Shown here: in pieces, positions 30,162 through 38,449 of the stretch
How the letters are laid out: every line of letters starts with the position of its first letter
How positions within the stretch are numbered: the stretch's first letter is position 1
Source: Blastopirellula retiformator
Lineage (GTDB): Bacteria > Planctomycetota > Planctomycetia > Pirellulales > Pirellulaceae
Assembly (NCBI RefSeq): GCF_007859755.1
Contig: NZ_SJPF01000001.1
Span: forward strand, 1,414,082-1,478,081
DNA length: 64,000 nucleotides
Reading direction: 5' to 3'
Program-made: the position numbers and the translations under genes
Notes under the pieces: model-generated
Databases searched by the model: none
Seen by the model: the letters and a program-made list of their open reading frames with translations, nothing else
What the model was told of the DNA's origin: nothing

Positions 30162-31163
30162 ATGAGCGAAATTCGCCGCGAACCTTTGTTGGGCTACGAA
30201 GTCGTCATCGCCGCTCGCCGCGCCGAGCGCCCTCATCAATGGGATCATGCCGTCCCACCGGCCAAGAATCTCGATTGCCCGTTCTGCGAAGGCGCCGAAG
30301 CTTCGGCCCCGCCGGAGCTATGGGCGGCCCGCTCGGCGGACTCCGCCCCCAATGGCCCTGGCTGGCAGGTCCGCGTCGTGCCGAATCGCTTTCCGGCGTT
30401 CGACATGTCGGGGGAGCCAAGCGAAACGCACCCGGACGATCCTTTCTTTCCCAGTCAGTCGGCCCACGGCTGGCAGGATGTCGTGATCGAATCGCCGCAG
30501 CATCTGGCCGGCTTTACCGATCTGCCGGCCGAGAACGCCCGGCTCACCTTCGTCGCCTACCAAGCGCGGATGACCGCGTTGAAAGAGGAGGGGAGGTTCG
30601 GTTACGCGCAGGTCTTTAAGAATGTCGGCCCTGCCGGCGGAGCTTCGCTGGAACATAGTCATAGTCAGATTATGGCGACCGAGGGAACGCCGAGGCAGGT
30701 GCAACAGGAACTGGACGCCAGTCGCGACTACTATCGCCAGCATGGTCGTTCGTATTGGAGCGAACTGATCGAACGCGAACTGGCGGCGGCCGAGCGGATC
30801 GTCTACGCCGATGACGAGTTCGTCGCGTTCTGCCCGTTCGCCTCGCGAGTGCCATTGGAGACCTGGATTTTGCCGCGGCGAGCGTGTAGCGATTTTTGCG
30901 GGGTCGATCTTGCTCGATTGGAACAGCTTGCCCAGCTTACTCAGCGCTGCCTGGCGCAGATCGAAAAAGCGTTAGAATTCTCGGCTTACAACTATCTGAT
31001 TCACACGTCACCGTTTGACATAAATGCGCAGGACTACTATCACTGGCGTTTAGTGATTTTGCCGCGCGCAACGACGCAAGCCGGTTTTGAGTGGGGAACA
31101 GGGATGCTCGTCAATCCCGTTCCGCCTGAACGAGCTGCGGAGATGATGCGATTGGCGAAGTAG
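30162..31163 (+). CDS. galT: Galactose-1-phosphate uridylyltransferase-like protein
   Basis: This HIT-superfamily nucleotidyltransferase (333 residues) exchanges UMP or a similar group between sugar-1-phosphates. The zinc ligands C39-x-x-C42 are present, and the active-site segment is EHSHSQ (164-169), with His-Ser-His-Ser-Gln in place of the usual His-Pro-His-x-Gln; His167 is the expected nucleophile. Its position between glgA and a GH57 glucanotransferase suggests a role in hexose-phosphate or glycogen metabolism; some such proteins use ADP-glucose rather than UDP-sugars. It begins 94 bp after glgA, and the GH57 gene follows after 62 bp. Confidence 0.88.
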   Translation: MSEIRREPLLGYEVVIAARRAERPHQWDHAVPPAKNLDCPFCEGAEASAPPELWAARSADSAPNGPGWQVRVVPNRFPAFDMSGEPSETHPDDPFFPSQSAHGWQDVVIESPQHLAGFTDLPAENARLTFVAYQARMTALKEEGRFGYAQVFKNVGPAGGASLEHSHSQIMATEGTPRQVQQELDASRDYYRQHGRSYWSELIERELAAAERIVYADDEFVAFCPFASRVPLETWILPRRACSDFCGVDLARLEQLAQLTQRCLAQIEKALEFSAYNYLIHTSPFDINAQDYYHWRLVILPRATTQAGFEWGTGMLVNPVPPERAAEMMRLAK

Positions 31164-31225
31164 GATCGGTCTGGCCGATTCGTTAAACCGCAGTCGTCTT
31201 CCTCTATCTCTGCAGCGACCAAGCG

Positions 31226-33397
31226 ATGAGCAACTCGATCCGCCTCTGCCTTGTCCTTCACAATCACCAGCCGATCGGCAATTTCGACGGGGTCTTTGAG
31301 CAGGCGTATCAGGACAGCTATCTGCCGTTTCTGGACGTCTTTGATCGCTTTTCGGACGCGATCAAAATTGGGCTGCATACCAGCGGGCCGTTGATGGAAT
31401 GGCTGGACCAGCATCATCCCGAGTATCTCGATCGCCTGGCTGCACATGTTCGTTCGGGCCGCATCGAGATCCTTGGCGGCGTCTTCTACGAAGCGATCAT
31501 GACTATGATCCCGGGCCGCGATCGGGTTGGCCAGATTCGCAGCTACACCGAGTGGCTCGAGAATCGTCTCGGCGCAACGATCAACGGCATGTGGATGCCA
31601 GAGCGGGTCTGGGAGCAACAACTCACCAGCGACATCGCCGAAGCCGGCATTCGCTACACGCTGCTCGACGATTTTCATTTCAAGAACGCCGGCGTCCAGC
31701 AAGACCAACTGTACGGCTACTACGTCACCGAAGAAGCGGGGCAGGTTCTCTCGATCTTCCCCGGCAGCGAGCGGATGCGGTATCTGTTGCCGTTCGCCGA
31801 GCCGCACGAGACGATCGACTACCTGCGCGGCGTCGCCGACAATCATCCCGGCAGCGTCGTCGTCTTTGGCGATGATGGCGAGAAGTTCGGCACGTGGCCC
31901 GATACCAAGGCGCACGTCTACGATCGCGGCTGGTTGCACAACTTCTTTACCGCGCTCGAAGCGAACAAGGACTGGCTCCACACCACGACGCTTTCAGAAT
32001 CAATCGAAGCGCTGCCGCCGGTCGGCAAGGTCTTCTTGCCGGAAGGAAGCTATCGCGAAATGACCGAGTGGGTGTTGCCGGTTTCGCAGCAGGTCGCTTA
32101 CGAAGACCTGGTGCACGAACTGGAGCACGAGCCGAACTGGCCTCGCATCAAGCAGTTCGTCCGAGGCGGCTATTGGCGGAACTTCAAGATTCGCTATCCC
32201 GAAACCGACGAGATGTACAGCCGCATGATGTCGGTCAGCAAGCGGCTGGATCAGGCCCGGCGTAACAAAGATGCCGATCAGGGCGCGCTCGCCTACGCCC
32301 AGACTGAGCTCTATCGCGGCCAATGCAACTGCAGCTATTGGCATGGCGCGTTCGGCGGCGTTTATCTGCCCCACCTGCGTAACGCCGTCTACAACCACCT
32401 GATCGCTGCCGACAATATCATCGACCTGGCGACCGGTCAGCAGGTTCCGTTTGTCGACGCCGAGGCGGCCGACTTTAACTTTGACGCTCGCCACGAGGTG
32501 AAGCTGGTCGACGAAAAGCTGCTCGCCTTGTTCGCTCCGTCGCAAGGCGGCATGTTGTACGAACTCGACATTCGCACCATCTGCCACAACTTGTTGGCGA
32601 CGCTCACCCGCCGCGCAGAAGCGTACCACCGCAAAGTCTTGGCGGGTCCCTCCTCGGCTGGCGGCGAAGTCGCCAGCATTCACGACCGGGTCGTCTTTAA
32701 ACAAGCCGGGCTCGACGAACGCCTGCAGTATGACGACTATCCCCGCAAATGCCTGATCGATCACTTCTTTGATAACGACGTCCCCGCGCAGCAAGTCGCT
32801 GGCGGCGAAGCGATGGAGCGAGGCGATTTTGTCCATGGCGGCTACGAGGCGAAGATTCGCCGCAATCCCGATCGCATTCAGGTTCAGATGAGCCGCGAAG
32901 GGAACGCGTGGGGCGTGCCGCTGAAGATCACCAAGGGGGTCACCATGTCGGCCGGCAGTTCGACCTTGGAGATCGCCTATCTGATCGAAGGGGTGCCGCA
33001 AGATCAGCCGATGCACTTTGCGGTCGAGATGAACTTCGCCGGCATGCCGTCTGGCGCCGACGATCGCTTCTTTCATCAAGGGGGCGAGCGCTTGGGACAA
33101 CTGGGGCAACGGTTGGATTTGCACCAGGTAACGACGTTTGGCTTGACCGACCAGTGGCTGGGCGTCGACGTTCGTTGGGAGGCCGACCAGCCGACCAGTA
33201 TCTGGACCTTCCCGATTGAAACGGTCAGCCAGTCGGAGGGAGGCTTTGAACTGGTTCACCAAAGCGTGGCGATGATGCCGCATTGGTGGATCCAAGGAGA
33301 CAAAGAAGGGCGCTGGAGCGTGACGATGAAGCTGGATATCGACACGACCCTGGCCGAAAGTCGAATGCCCTCGCAGGAAGTTGCGGCGACGACGTAG
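31226..33397 (+). CDS. GH57 alpha-glucan hydrolase / 4-alpha-glucanotransferase
   Basis: This 723-residue cytoplasmic glycoside hydrolase family 57 enzyme opens with LVLHNHQPIGNFD (GH57 region 1). The nucleophile Glu lies in EILGGVFYEAIMTMIPG, the WMPERVWEQ segment is region 3, and the acid/base Asp lies in VVFGDDGEKFGTW. C-terminal DUF1925/DUF1926-type beta domains complete the fold of Thermococcus-type 4-alpha-glucanotransferase. The neighbouring glgA and galT genes support a role in glycogen turnover. Length and motifs are intact. The exact activity (transferase or amylase) is not settled by sequence reading. Confidence 0.9.
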   Translation: MSNSIRLCLVLHNHQPIGNFDGVFEQAYQDSYLPFLDVFDRFSDAIKIGLHTSGPLMEWLDQHHPEYLDRLAAHVRSGRIEILGGVFYEAIMTMIPGRDRVGQIRSYTEWLENRLGATINGMWMPERVWEQQLTSDIAEAGIRYTLLDDFHFKNAGVQQDQLYGYYVTEEAGQVLSIFPGSERMRYLLPFAEPHETIDYLRGVADNHPGSVVVFGDDGEKFGTWPDTKAHVYDRGWLHNFFTALEANKDWLHTTTLSESIEALPPVGKVFLPEGSYREMTEWVLPVSQQVAYEDLVHELEHEPNWPRIKQFVRGGYWRNFKIRYPETDEMYSRMMSVSKRLDQARRNKDADQGALAYAQTELYRGQCNCSYWHGAFGGVYLPHLRNAVYNHLIAADNIIDLATGQQVPFVDAEAADFNFDARHEVKLVDEKLLALFAPSQGGMLYELDIRTICHNLLATLTRRAEAYHRKVLAGPSSAGGEVASIHDRVVFKQAGLDERLQYDDYPRKCLIDHFFDNDVPAQQVAGGEAMERGDFVHGGYEAKIRRNPDRIQVQMSREGNAWGVPLKITKGVTMSAGSSTLEIAYLIEGVPQDQPMHFAVEMNFAGMPSGADDRFFHQGGERLGQLGQRLDLHQVTTFGLTDQWLGVDVRWEADQPTSIWTFPIETVSQSEGGFELVHQSVAMMPHWWIQGDKEGRWSVTMKLDIDTTLAESRMPSQEVAATT

Positions 33398-33428
33398 TTA
33401 TCCAGCTTTTTGGGGCGGAGTAACGACG

Positions 33429-33893
33429 ATGGTTTCTGCAGACATGATTGCCAGTTCGCTCACGACGCTGTTGAGCGAGTCGCTGGAAGGGGGCAACCCC
33501 GCAGGTAGTTGGTTTATCAATCGCGATGACCCCGGCCTGATTCGGCTGCTTCATCGTTATTCCGCGCTCGAGGCGTCGACTCCTCCGGCGCCGGGCCGCA
33601 AGTCGATCGTCGCCCATGCGGCGCATCTGCAATATCACCTCTCCTTGATCGAGGCGACGCTTGAAGGTTCTCCGGACGCCTTCGCCACCGCCGATTGGTC
33701 GGCCGCCTGGCAGGTCGAGGAGATCCGCGACATGGAGTGGCACGCGATGATCACCGACATCGAGCGCATGGGGAGGCTCTGGCTGGCGGCCTGCGAACAG
33801 CCGCATGAGTGGAACCAGATGATGTTGACCGGCGCCTTCGCCTCGGTCGCGCACATCGCGTACCACATGGGTGCGATCCGCCAGATCGCCTAG
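33429..33893 (+). CDS. DinB-like putative metalloenzyme, 154 residues
   Basis: This is a small four-helix-bundle protein of the DinB/YfiT superfamily, which uses three His to bind a metal and often transfers bacillithiol, mycothiol or similar thiols. The His residues are visible at AHAAHLQYHL, EWHAMITDIERM and HIAYHMGAIRQ. GGAG at 33417-33420 is 8 bases before ATG 33429; the earlier Met lies in the GH57 gene. It starts 31 bp after the GH57 stop and may ride on that operon, though a link to glycogen is not evident. The substrate is unknown. Confidence 0.75.
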   Translation: MVSADMIASSLTTLLSESLEGGNPAGSWFINRDDPGLIRLLHRYSALEASTPPAPGRKSIVAHAAHLQYHLSLIEATLEGSPDAFATADWSAAWQVEEIRDMEWHAMITDIERMGRLWLAACEQPHEWNQMMLTGAFASVAHIAYHMGAIRQIA

Positions 33894-33986
33894 GGGGAAA
33901 GTCTTTACGTCGCCGCTGCGGGCGGTTACACCGAAGGAAACGCAGCTGCGCCGCCCGCCTTGAAGTCCCTCTCGGAATCGTACCTC

Positions 33987-34461
33987 ATGAGCCAGTCTTC
34001 CTCTCACGCCGATCGGCGTCAGTTTCTTACCCAGATGTCGAGCCTGGCCGTTGGCGCCGGCGCGACGACGGCGATGGCGACGTCGGTCGCAGCGGCCCGA
34101 GATCGCAGACGCACCTTATCTGATCGTCTTTCGCCAAATTCCGCTGTGGGGCCTGCCGGGGGATAACCCGGGCGATACCTTGGACGGCTATGCCAGCTAT
34201 TGCCGACAGGCGAAAAAGGCGTGGCATCCACACTTGGCGAAGGCGGGCGCCCAACTATTGCTCTGCGGACATACCCATCGCTTTCGATGTGACGAGCCGA
34301 CGCATGAGCGGGCCTATCGACAGATTGTCGGCGGCGGACCGAGCTTGAGCAGCGGGACGATCATGCGGGGCAAAGCGGACGACAAGCAGTTGATCGTCAC
34401 GGCGACATCGTTGGCCGGGAAGCCATTGGGCGAGTGGAGAATCTCGCCGCGGCGGGGATGA
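33987..34461 (+). pseudogene. Tat-exported metallophosphoesterase, internally deleted
   Basis: The 5' end encodes a twin-arginine signal peptide (MSQSSSHADRRQFLTQMSSL then AVGAGATTAMATSVAA) in the frame of ATG 33987. In another frame, from about 34100 to the stop at 34461, lies the C-terminal end of a calcineurin-like phosphoesterase with the metal-binding LLLCGHTHRFRCDEP motif and the closing strand LIVTATSLAGKPL. Everything between (the D-x-H, GDxxD and GNHE motifs, probably 200 or more residues) is absent. The two pieces meet near 34100 out of frame, so no functional product is expected. It sits between two DinB-like genes. Confidence 0.75.
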
Positions 34462-34488
34462 TTCCCAAACCGCGAATCACTCGAAAGG

Positions 34489-34520
34489 AAAAAAGGTGGC
34501 CGCTAACGGCGACCACCTTT
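34489..34520 (-). terminator. Rho-independent terminator of the minus-strand DinB-like gene
   Basis: AAAGGTGG (34492-34499) pairs with CCACCTTT (34513-34520), with an inner CGC/GCG extension after one mismatch. On the minus strand the stem is followed by TTTTTT (34494-34489), and the DinB-like stop at 34537 lies 16 bases before it. It may also stop plus-strand transcripts from the pseudogene. Confidence 0.75.
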
Positions 34521-34536
34521 CTTAATGCTTTTTCAT

Positions 34537-35052
34537 TTAGCGAGAGCGACGCATCGCTTTGCGTTTCTCTTTGACGTACTCCAAATGGTGGTGCACGTGA
34601 TTGATCGCATGCAACACCAGGTGGCGGAGGGTCAAAGTGCCCAGTTCCCGAAGCGTCGCTTCGCGGTTCCAGGCGTCACGCGGCAACAGGCGTAACGTAC
34701 GGGCCATTTGCCGGCGAGTCGCGTTGATCAGCGACAGCTCTTCGTCCAGATTGTGATTGGCGTAGTCCATGGCGTCGTTGTAACGAAAGCCGTCGACTTC
34801 AATCAACTCCGGCCGATCGGTCGCCGCGGTACGCTTCATCCGGTCGGCGAAAAATTGCTCGCAGTCGGCCAGGTGGCAAACGACCTCAAGCGTGCTCCAC
34901 ATGCCATCTACCGGCGTGGCGGTGATTTCCTCTTCGGTCATGCCGGCGATCGCGTCGCGGATTTCGGAAGGGCCCTTTTCGTAAGCGTCGATCAATTCCT
35001 CGATCGAGAACTCCTCGTGCTTTGGGGGCGCGGGAGCGAGTGTGGTAGGCAT
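34537..35052 (-). CDS. DinB_2/YfiT-like putative metalloenzyme, 171 residues
   Basis: This is a second DinB-superfamily protein, of the DinB_2 type. It shows the classic layout: SIEELIDAYEKGPSEIRDAI (helix 1), VDGMWSTLEVVCHLADCEQF with the first His, and the C-terminal pair LRHLVLHAINHVHHHLEYV supplying the other His ligands. The start at ATG 35052 (MPTTLAPAPPKHEEF) is favoured over the ATG at 35085 because homology begins just after it; neither has a strong ribosome site. A T-run terminator follows the gene. Thiol transfer or an unrecognised metal-dependent reaction is possible. Confidence 0.78.
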   Translation of the reverse strand: MPTTLAPAPPKHEEFSIEELIDAYEKGPSEIRDAIAGMTEEEITATPVDGMWSTLEVVCHLADCEQFFADRMKRTAATDRPELIEVDGFRYNDAMDYANHNLDEELSLINATRRQMARTLRLLPRDAWNREATLRELGTLTLRHLVLHAINHVHHHLEYVKEKRKAMRRSR

Positions 35053-35191
35053 TTTTTGTTGGTGGGTAGTGGGGCGGATCGTCATCGATCGGCGCCGCAG
35101 GTATCATATAGCGAATAGTACATCATTTTTAATCTACGGCTGTAATTCAAGGTTGGCCGTAGAAATTCTCGGCAATTGAGGGATTCCGCAG

Positions 35192-35986
35192 ATGTTCGTG
35201 CGAACACTTTTGTGCGTATTGTGCGTTTCTACGCCTTTGTTTGCGCACGACACATGGGTCGAAACCAACTCCAACGTGATCCGAACCGGAGACGCGATTT
35301 ACGTCGATCTCAAACTCGGGAACCACGGCAATGATCATCGCGATTTTAAACTGGCGAGCAAGATCGATTTGACCGGCTGTCGGCTGCGAATTGCGGACCC
35401 TAGTGGTAAGGAATTTGACCTTATTCCCGAGCTGGTTGACGTCGGTTATGCGCCCAAAGAGGGATACTGGAAAGGCAAATTCGCGGCTGCGAAACCTGGC
35501 CTCTATCTCGTCACCCACACCCTGGACAAAGTCGTCAATCACGGCCATCCAGTTCGTACTCGCAAAAGCGGAAAAACGTACTTCCTTGTTACAGACAGTT
35601 TGGACAAAGTCCCGGAAAACGTGCCTGGCTACGACAAGCCGCAGGGACACCCGCTCGAACTTGTGCCTCAGGTTAGTCCGGTTGCGCCGATGGGACCGGG
35701 GCAACTGATCACCGTGCAATTGCTACTTCACGGCAAGCCTTTGGCCGATACGGTCGTCTCGTTCGTGCCGCGTCGTCAAACCTTGAAGCCTGGCTTTGAC
35801 GAAACGTATGAGCGTAAGACCGACGCCCAGGGGATCGCTTCGTTCACGCCGACCACCGGCGATCAGTACCTGGTGGCGGCGCATCATCATGCCCATGATG
35901 AGAAGACGGTCGACTACGATGAGACCGCTTACTCGGCGACGTTGACCATCTTTGTGCCAGAACTCTGCCCTTGCTGCAGCGAGTAG
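35192..35986 (+). CDS. Periplasmic DUF4198 protein
   Basis: This 264-residue exported protein has the signal peptide MFVRTLLCVLCVSTPLFA and mature start HDTWVETNSNVIRTGD. DUF4198 proteins have two immunoglobulin-like beta domains and are often linked to nickel/cobalt or other metal uptake. The histidine-rich loops VAAHHHAHDEKT near residue 230 and VVNHGHPVRTRKSG near 116 fit metal contact. The chain ends in a Cys-Pro-Cys-Cys motif (ELCPCCSE), an uncommon vicinal-cysteine tail that could bind metal. No transporter is adjacent, so the role is inferred from the family only. Confidence 0.78.
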   Translation: MFVRTLLCVLCVSTPLFAHDTWVETNSNVIRTGDAIYVDLKLGNHGNDHRDFKLASKIDLTGCRLRIADPSGKEFDLIPELVDVGYAPKEGYWKGKFAAAKPGLYLVTHTLDKVVNHGHPVRTRKSGKTYFLVTDSLDKVPENVPGYDKPQGHPLELVPQVSPVAPMGPGQLITVQLLLHGKPLADTVVSFVPRRQTLKPGFDETYERKTDAQGIASFTPTTGDQYLVAAHHHAHDEKTVDYDETAYSATLTIFVPELCPCCSE

Positions 35987-36017
35987 GCGTTTCGCAAAAA
36001 CTCAGACTGGATTGTTG

Positions 36018-36803
36018 ATGACCGCAAAGAAGTTTCGCCTGGCCGCGGATCAGATCGAATCGCTCGTCGAAGGAGAGGGTGGCTGCATCGCGACCGACCG
36101 GATCACCGTCGACGGCCACTCGGTTGGCTATATGTATCGCGAACCACCCGAGAACGCCGGCGATAGCGGCTGGCGGTTTTTCGCTGGCGACGAATCGGAT
36201 GACTACGTCAACACCGCCGCCAACCTGGAGGTCTACGACGTCAACACGATCGCCAACTACGATCGCGACGTGATCCCGCTACTGGCGTCGCCAATCGGCA
36301 GCGCCTATGCCCGCGAAGGAGCGGCAGGAGAACTGATCGCCGTCGACAGTCCCTTTGAAGCGGACGAACTGCTCCATCCTGACTTCCCTATTCTAGAGGC
36401 AGGCCCCTGCGCGCTGACCGACCGTTGGTCGATCGACTTACCGCTGCGTCTGAACAAGCGGATCGAGGAAGATGGCCAGATGGTCCTGTGGCGCCCCGGC
36501 GTTACGATCTACGCCAGCTGTTGGGGAATCCCAGAAGAGTACGACTCGTCGGCCGAACTGCTCCGCGACCTGACCGCCGAACGCGATCCAGCCGCATTCG
36601 ACTACCAAGAGCTGAAAGAGGGGAAACTGCTGCGGATCGCCTATCGCCTGACCGAAGATCAGGACGGCCTGGAGGTCCATTCCCTCTACTGCTTCGTCGC
36701 TGATCCGGACGGGTATGTCCATTTGTCGATCTATTTTGACAATCCGGAAGCCGCTGAACTGGCAGTGGCGCTGTGGAAAGGGATTTCCTCATCCGCCGCG
36801 TGA
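36018..36803 (+). CDS. DUF2185 (Imm33-like) domain protein with extra C-terminal domain
   Basis: This 261-residue cytoplasmic protein has a DUF2185/immunity-protein-33-like N-terminal half (about residues 15-110), with CIATDRITVDGHSVGYMYRE, DSGWRFFAGDESDDYV and VYDVNTIANYDRDVIPLL. The C-terminal half (about 125-260) is a second domain starting near LTDRWSIDLPLRLNKRIEED that I do not recognise. Imm33 proteins are annotated as immunity proteins of polymorphic toxin systems, but most DUF2185 genes occur without a toxin, and none is adjacent here. The start at ATG 36018 is preferred because the earlier Met overlaps DUF4198. Confidence 0.7.
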   Translation: MTAKKFRLAADQIESLVEGEGGCIATDRITVDGHSVGYMYREPPENAGDSGWRFFAGDESDDYVNTAANLEVYDVNTIANYDRDVIPLLASPIGSAYAREGAAGELIAVDSPFEADELLHPDFPILEAGPCALTDRWSIDLPLRLNKRIEEDGQMVLWRPGVTIYASCWGIPEEYDSSAELLRDLTAERDPAAFDYQELKEGKLLRIAYRLTEDQDGLEVHSLYCFVADPDGYVHLSIYFDNPEAAELAVALWKGISSSAA

Positions 36804-37553
36804 GTGGATTGGAGCGGAGTTTGGTCGATTGGTCCGCTCTGATTTTCGCCGAAATTTGCTTGCCGAATTGCCTCGATTTTTAGTATAAAAGTGTACAGGC
36901 ATGCCGTGGACTTGTTCCATGCGCGTTTCTCAAGGATCGTAGTGACGCCGGTACGTGGAGACGTGCTGAGATCTTGCCAGCCTGTCGGCTTTCTCCCACA
37001 GTCAGGAAGGGATGAAAAGTCGACCCGATCGTCGCGCAAATCGCTCTGCGAAATAAGGGAGAACTTGCGCGCTGATCGAAGCGACCCGCCGGCGAACACG
37101 AATCGCTGTCGGTAATGGTGGAGTTTCTCCCCGAGCGCGTTGCAAGCCGTTGCAACTGCGATACCGGTGCGCGCCGATGGTCCATTGGAGAGCGAAATCA
37201 GGGGCGAAAAAAATTTGTCGCGGTCCAGTCCACTATCTCGACGCAAAAAAACGCCGCGGTCCGGTCCAGTTTTCAGCCTCGCGCAAAAAAAATTGAATCG
37301 TCCGGTCCAGTTTTGGAACGGTGCGTCTGGACGCACCGCGAACCTGCGATAGAACGCTTTTTCGCCAACGCGTGGAAACGCATCGGTATTTGCAGATTGC
37401 GTTGCCACGCGAGGTTGTTGTGGTGCGCTTGGGCTGTGGTTCCTGGTGCGTCCAGACGCACCCTACAGAAAAAAACGAAACGGTCCGGTCCAGCCGGTCG
37501 TCAATTACTCGTTCGTTGACAATTCGCCGGGGCGGAAGGGAACATCCGCGCAC
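36804..37553. repeat. 750-bp gene-free spacer rich in short repeats and palindromes
   Basis: No credible gene is seen. From 37221 to 37493 a short word recurs in one orientation: CGGTCCAG (37221), GCGGTCCGGTCCAGTTTT (37256), TCGTCCGGTCCAGTTTT (37298) and CGGTCCGGTCCAG (37481). Two mirror palindromes lie between them: CGGTGCGTCTGGACGCACCG (37319-37338) and GGTGCGTCCAGACGCACC (37445-37462), which are reverse complements of each other over 18 bases. A-runs of 6-8 bases separate the units. The left half (36804-37200) shows no obvious structure. Confidence 0.6.
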
Positions 37554-37578
37554 AAAAAAAGGCGCGACTGATCGCGCC
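37554..37578 (-). terminator. Rho-independent terminator of the DUF1080 gene
   Basis: GGCGCGA (37561-37567) and TCGCGCC (37572-37578) form a 7-bp stem with a four-base loop. On the minus strand the stem is followed by seven T (the A-run at 37554-37560). It lies 38 bases past the DUF1080 stop. Confidence 0.8.
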
Positions 37579-37615
37579 CCGTTGATTTCAATTTTCCGCT
37601 TTCAGCTTTTCTTCC

Positions 37616-38350
37616 CTACGGCAGTTCGCGAATCCGGATGTTGCGGAACTCGATCGGGCTTCCTTCCGATTCCAGGCAGAGATAGCCCGTGGCCGGCACG
37701 GCGTCTTTGCCGCCAGAGACTTCTTCGCCATTGACCCACAGGCGGACTTCGCCGTTGATCGCCCGGACGTAGTAGTGGTTCCACTCGCCGACGCCTTTGC
37801 TCAGTTCCTTGGAAGGAAAGCTGCGCAAGCCGTTGGGGGAGAGCGGCGGGAAAGGTTTCAGCTTCGACTTGCCGACTGCGAAGATGTCGCCGTTGGTACT
37901 GAACCAATCGCCTTCCTTGCCGGTTGACTTTTTGTAGGCGTCTTTGTAGCCATGATCGAGAATTTGCACTTCGATGCCGCCCGCCGGCAAGCCCGGCTTG
38001 GTCAGCTTGTCGACTTCGGCCGGAATCGTCCAGACGAAGCAGCCTGAGTTGCCGGCCGATTTGAGGTGCTTCCACTCAAGTACGAGTTCAAAGTTAGTGA
38101 ACTCTTTTTTGCTCCGCATCACGCCGACTGGTTGGCCGGTGCACTGAATGCCGCCGTTTTTGAAGGTCCAGGTATCGTCGTAGCAATTGACGTTTTGAAA
38201 GTCGGCTTCGCCCAGCGATCGCCAACCATCGCCGGTTCCGTCGATGGTCGCTTTGGGAAGCGATGTCGACGACGGCTCTTCGGCCGCAGCCAGGCCAAGG
38301 GAAAGAAGCGAGAAAGCGAACGCGGCGGTGATTTTGGAGGTGATGTTCAT
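37616..38350 (-). CDS. Secreted DUF1080 (3-keto-disaccharide hydrolase-like) protein
   Basis: This 244-residue exported protein has the signal peptide MNITSKITAAFAFSLLSLGL with cleavage after AAA. The single DUF1080 domain is a concanavalin-like beta-sandwich, with DGWRSLGEADFQNVN, NFELVLEWKHLKSAGNSG, GGIEVQILDHGYKDAYK, WNHYYVRAINGEVRLWVNGE and the closing IEFRNIRIREL. Some members cleave 3-ketosugars; most are untested. It is monocistronic with its own terminator. Family assignment is firm, substrate unknown. Confidence 0.88.
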   Translation of the reverse strand: MNITSKITAAFAFSLLSLGLAAAEEPSSTSLPKATIDGTGDGWRSLGEADFQNVNCYDDTWTFKNGGIQCTGQPVGVMRSKKEFTNFELVLEWKHLKSAGNSGCFVWTIPAEVDKLTKPGLPAGGIEVQILDHGYKDAYKKSTGKEGDWFSTNGDIFAVGKSKLKPFPPLSPNGLRSFPSKELSKGVGEWNHYYVRAINGEVRLWVNGEEVSGGKDAVPATGYLCLESEGSPIEFRNIRIRELP

Positions 38351-38449
38351 GCCGCCAGATTAGGTTGACCAGACGCCGCTTGCAAGCTTTGGCAATGGAT
38401 TTGCCCATAGGCGCAAACCAGTGACCAGTTCGGCCGATTGCAGCCGCGG

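Noticed and set aside
37221-37493. Possible CRISPR-like array
   Set aside because: The repeat words are only 8-17 bases, spacing is irregular (about 35, 40 and 180 bases), and no cas gene is present.
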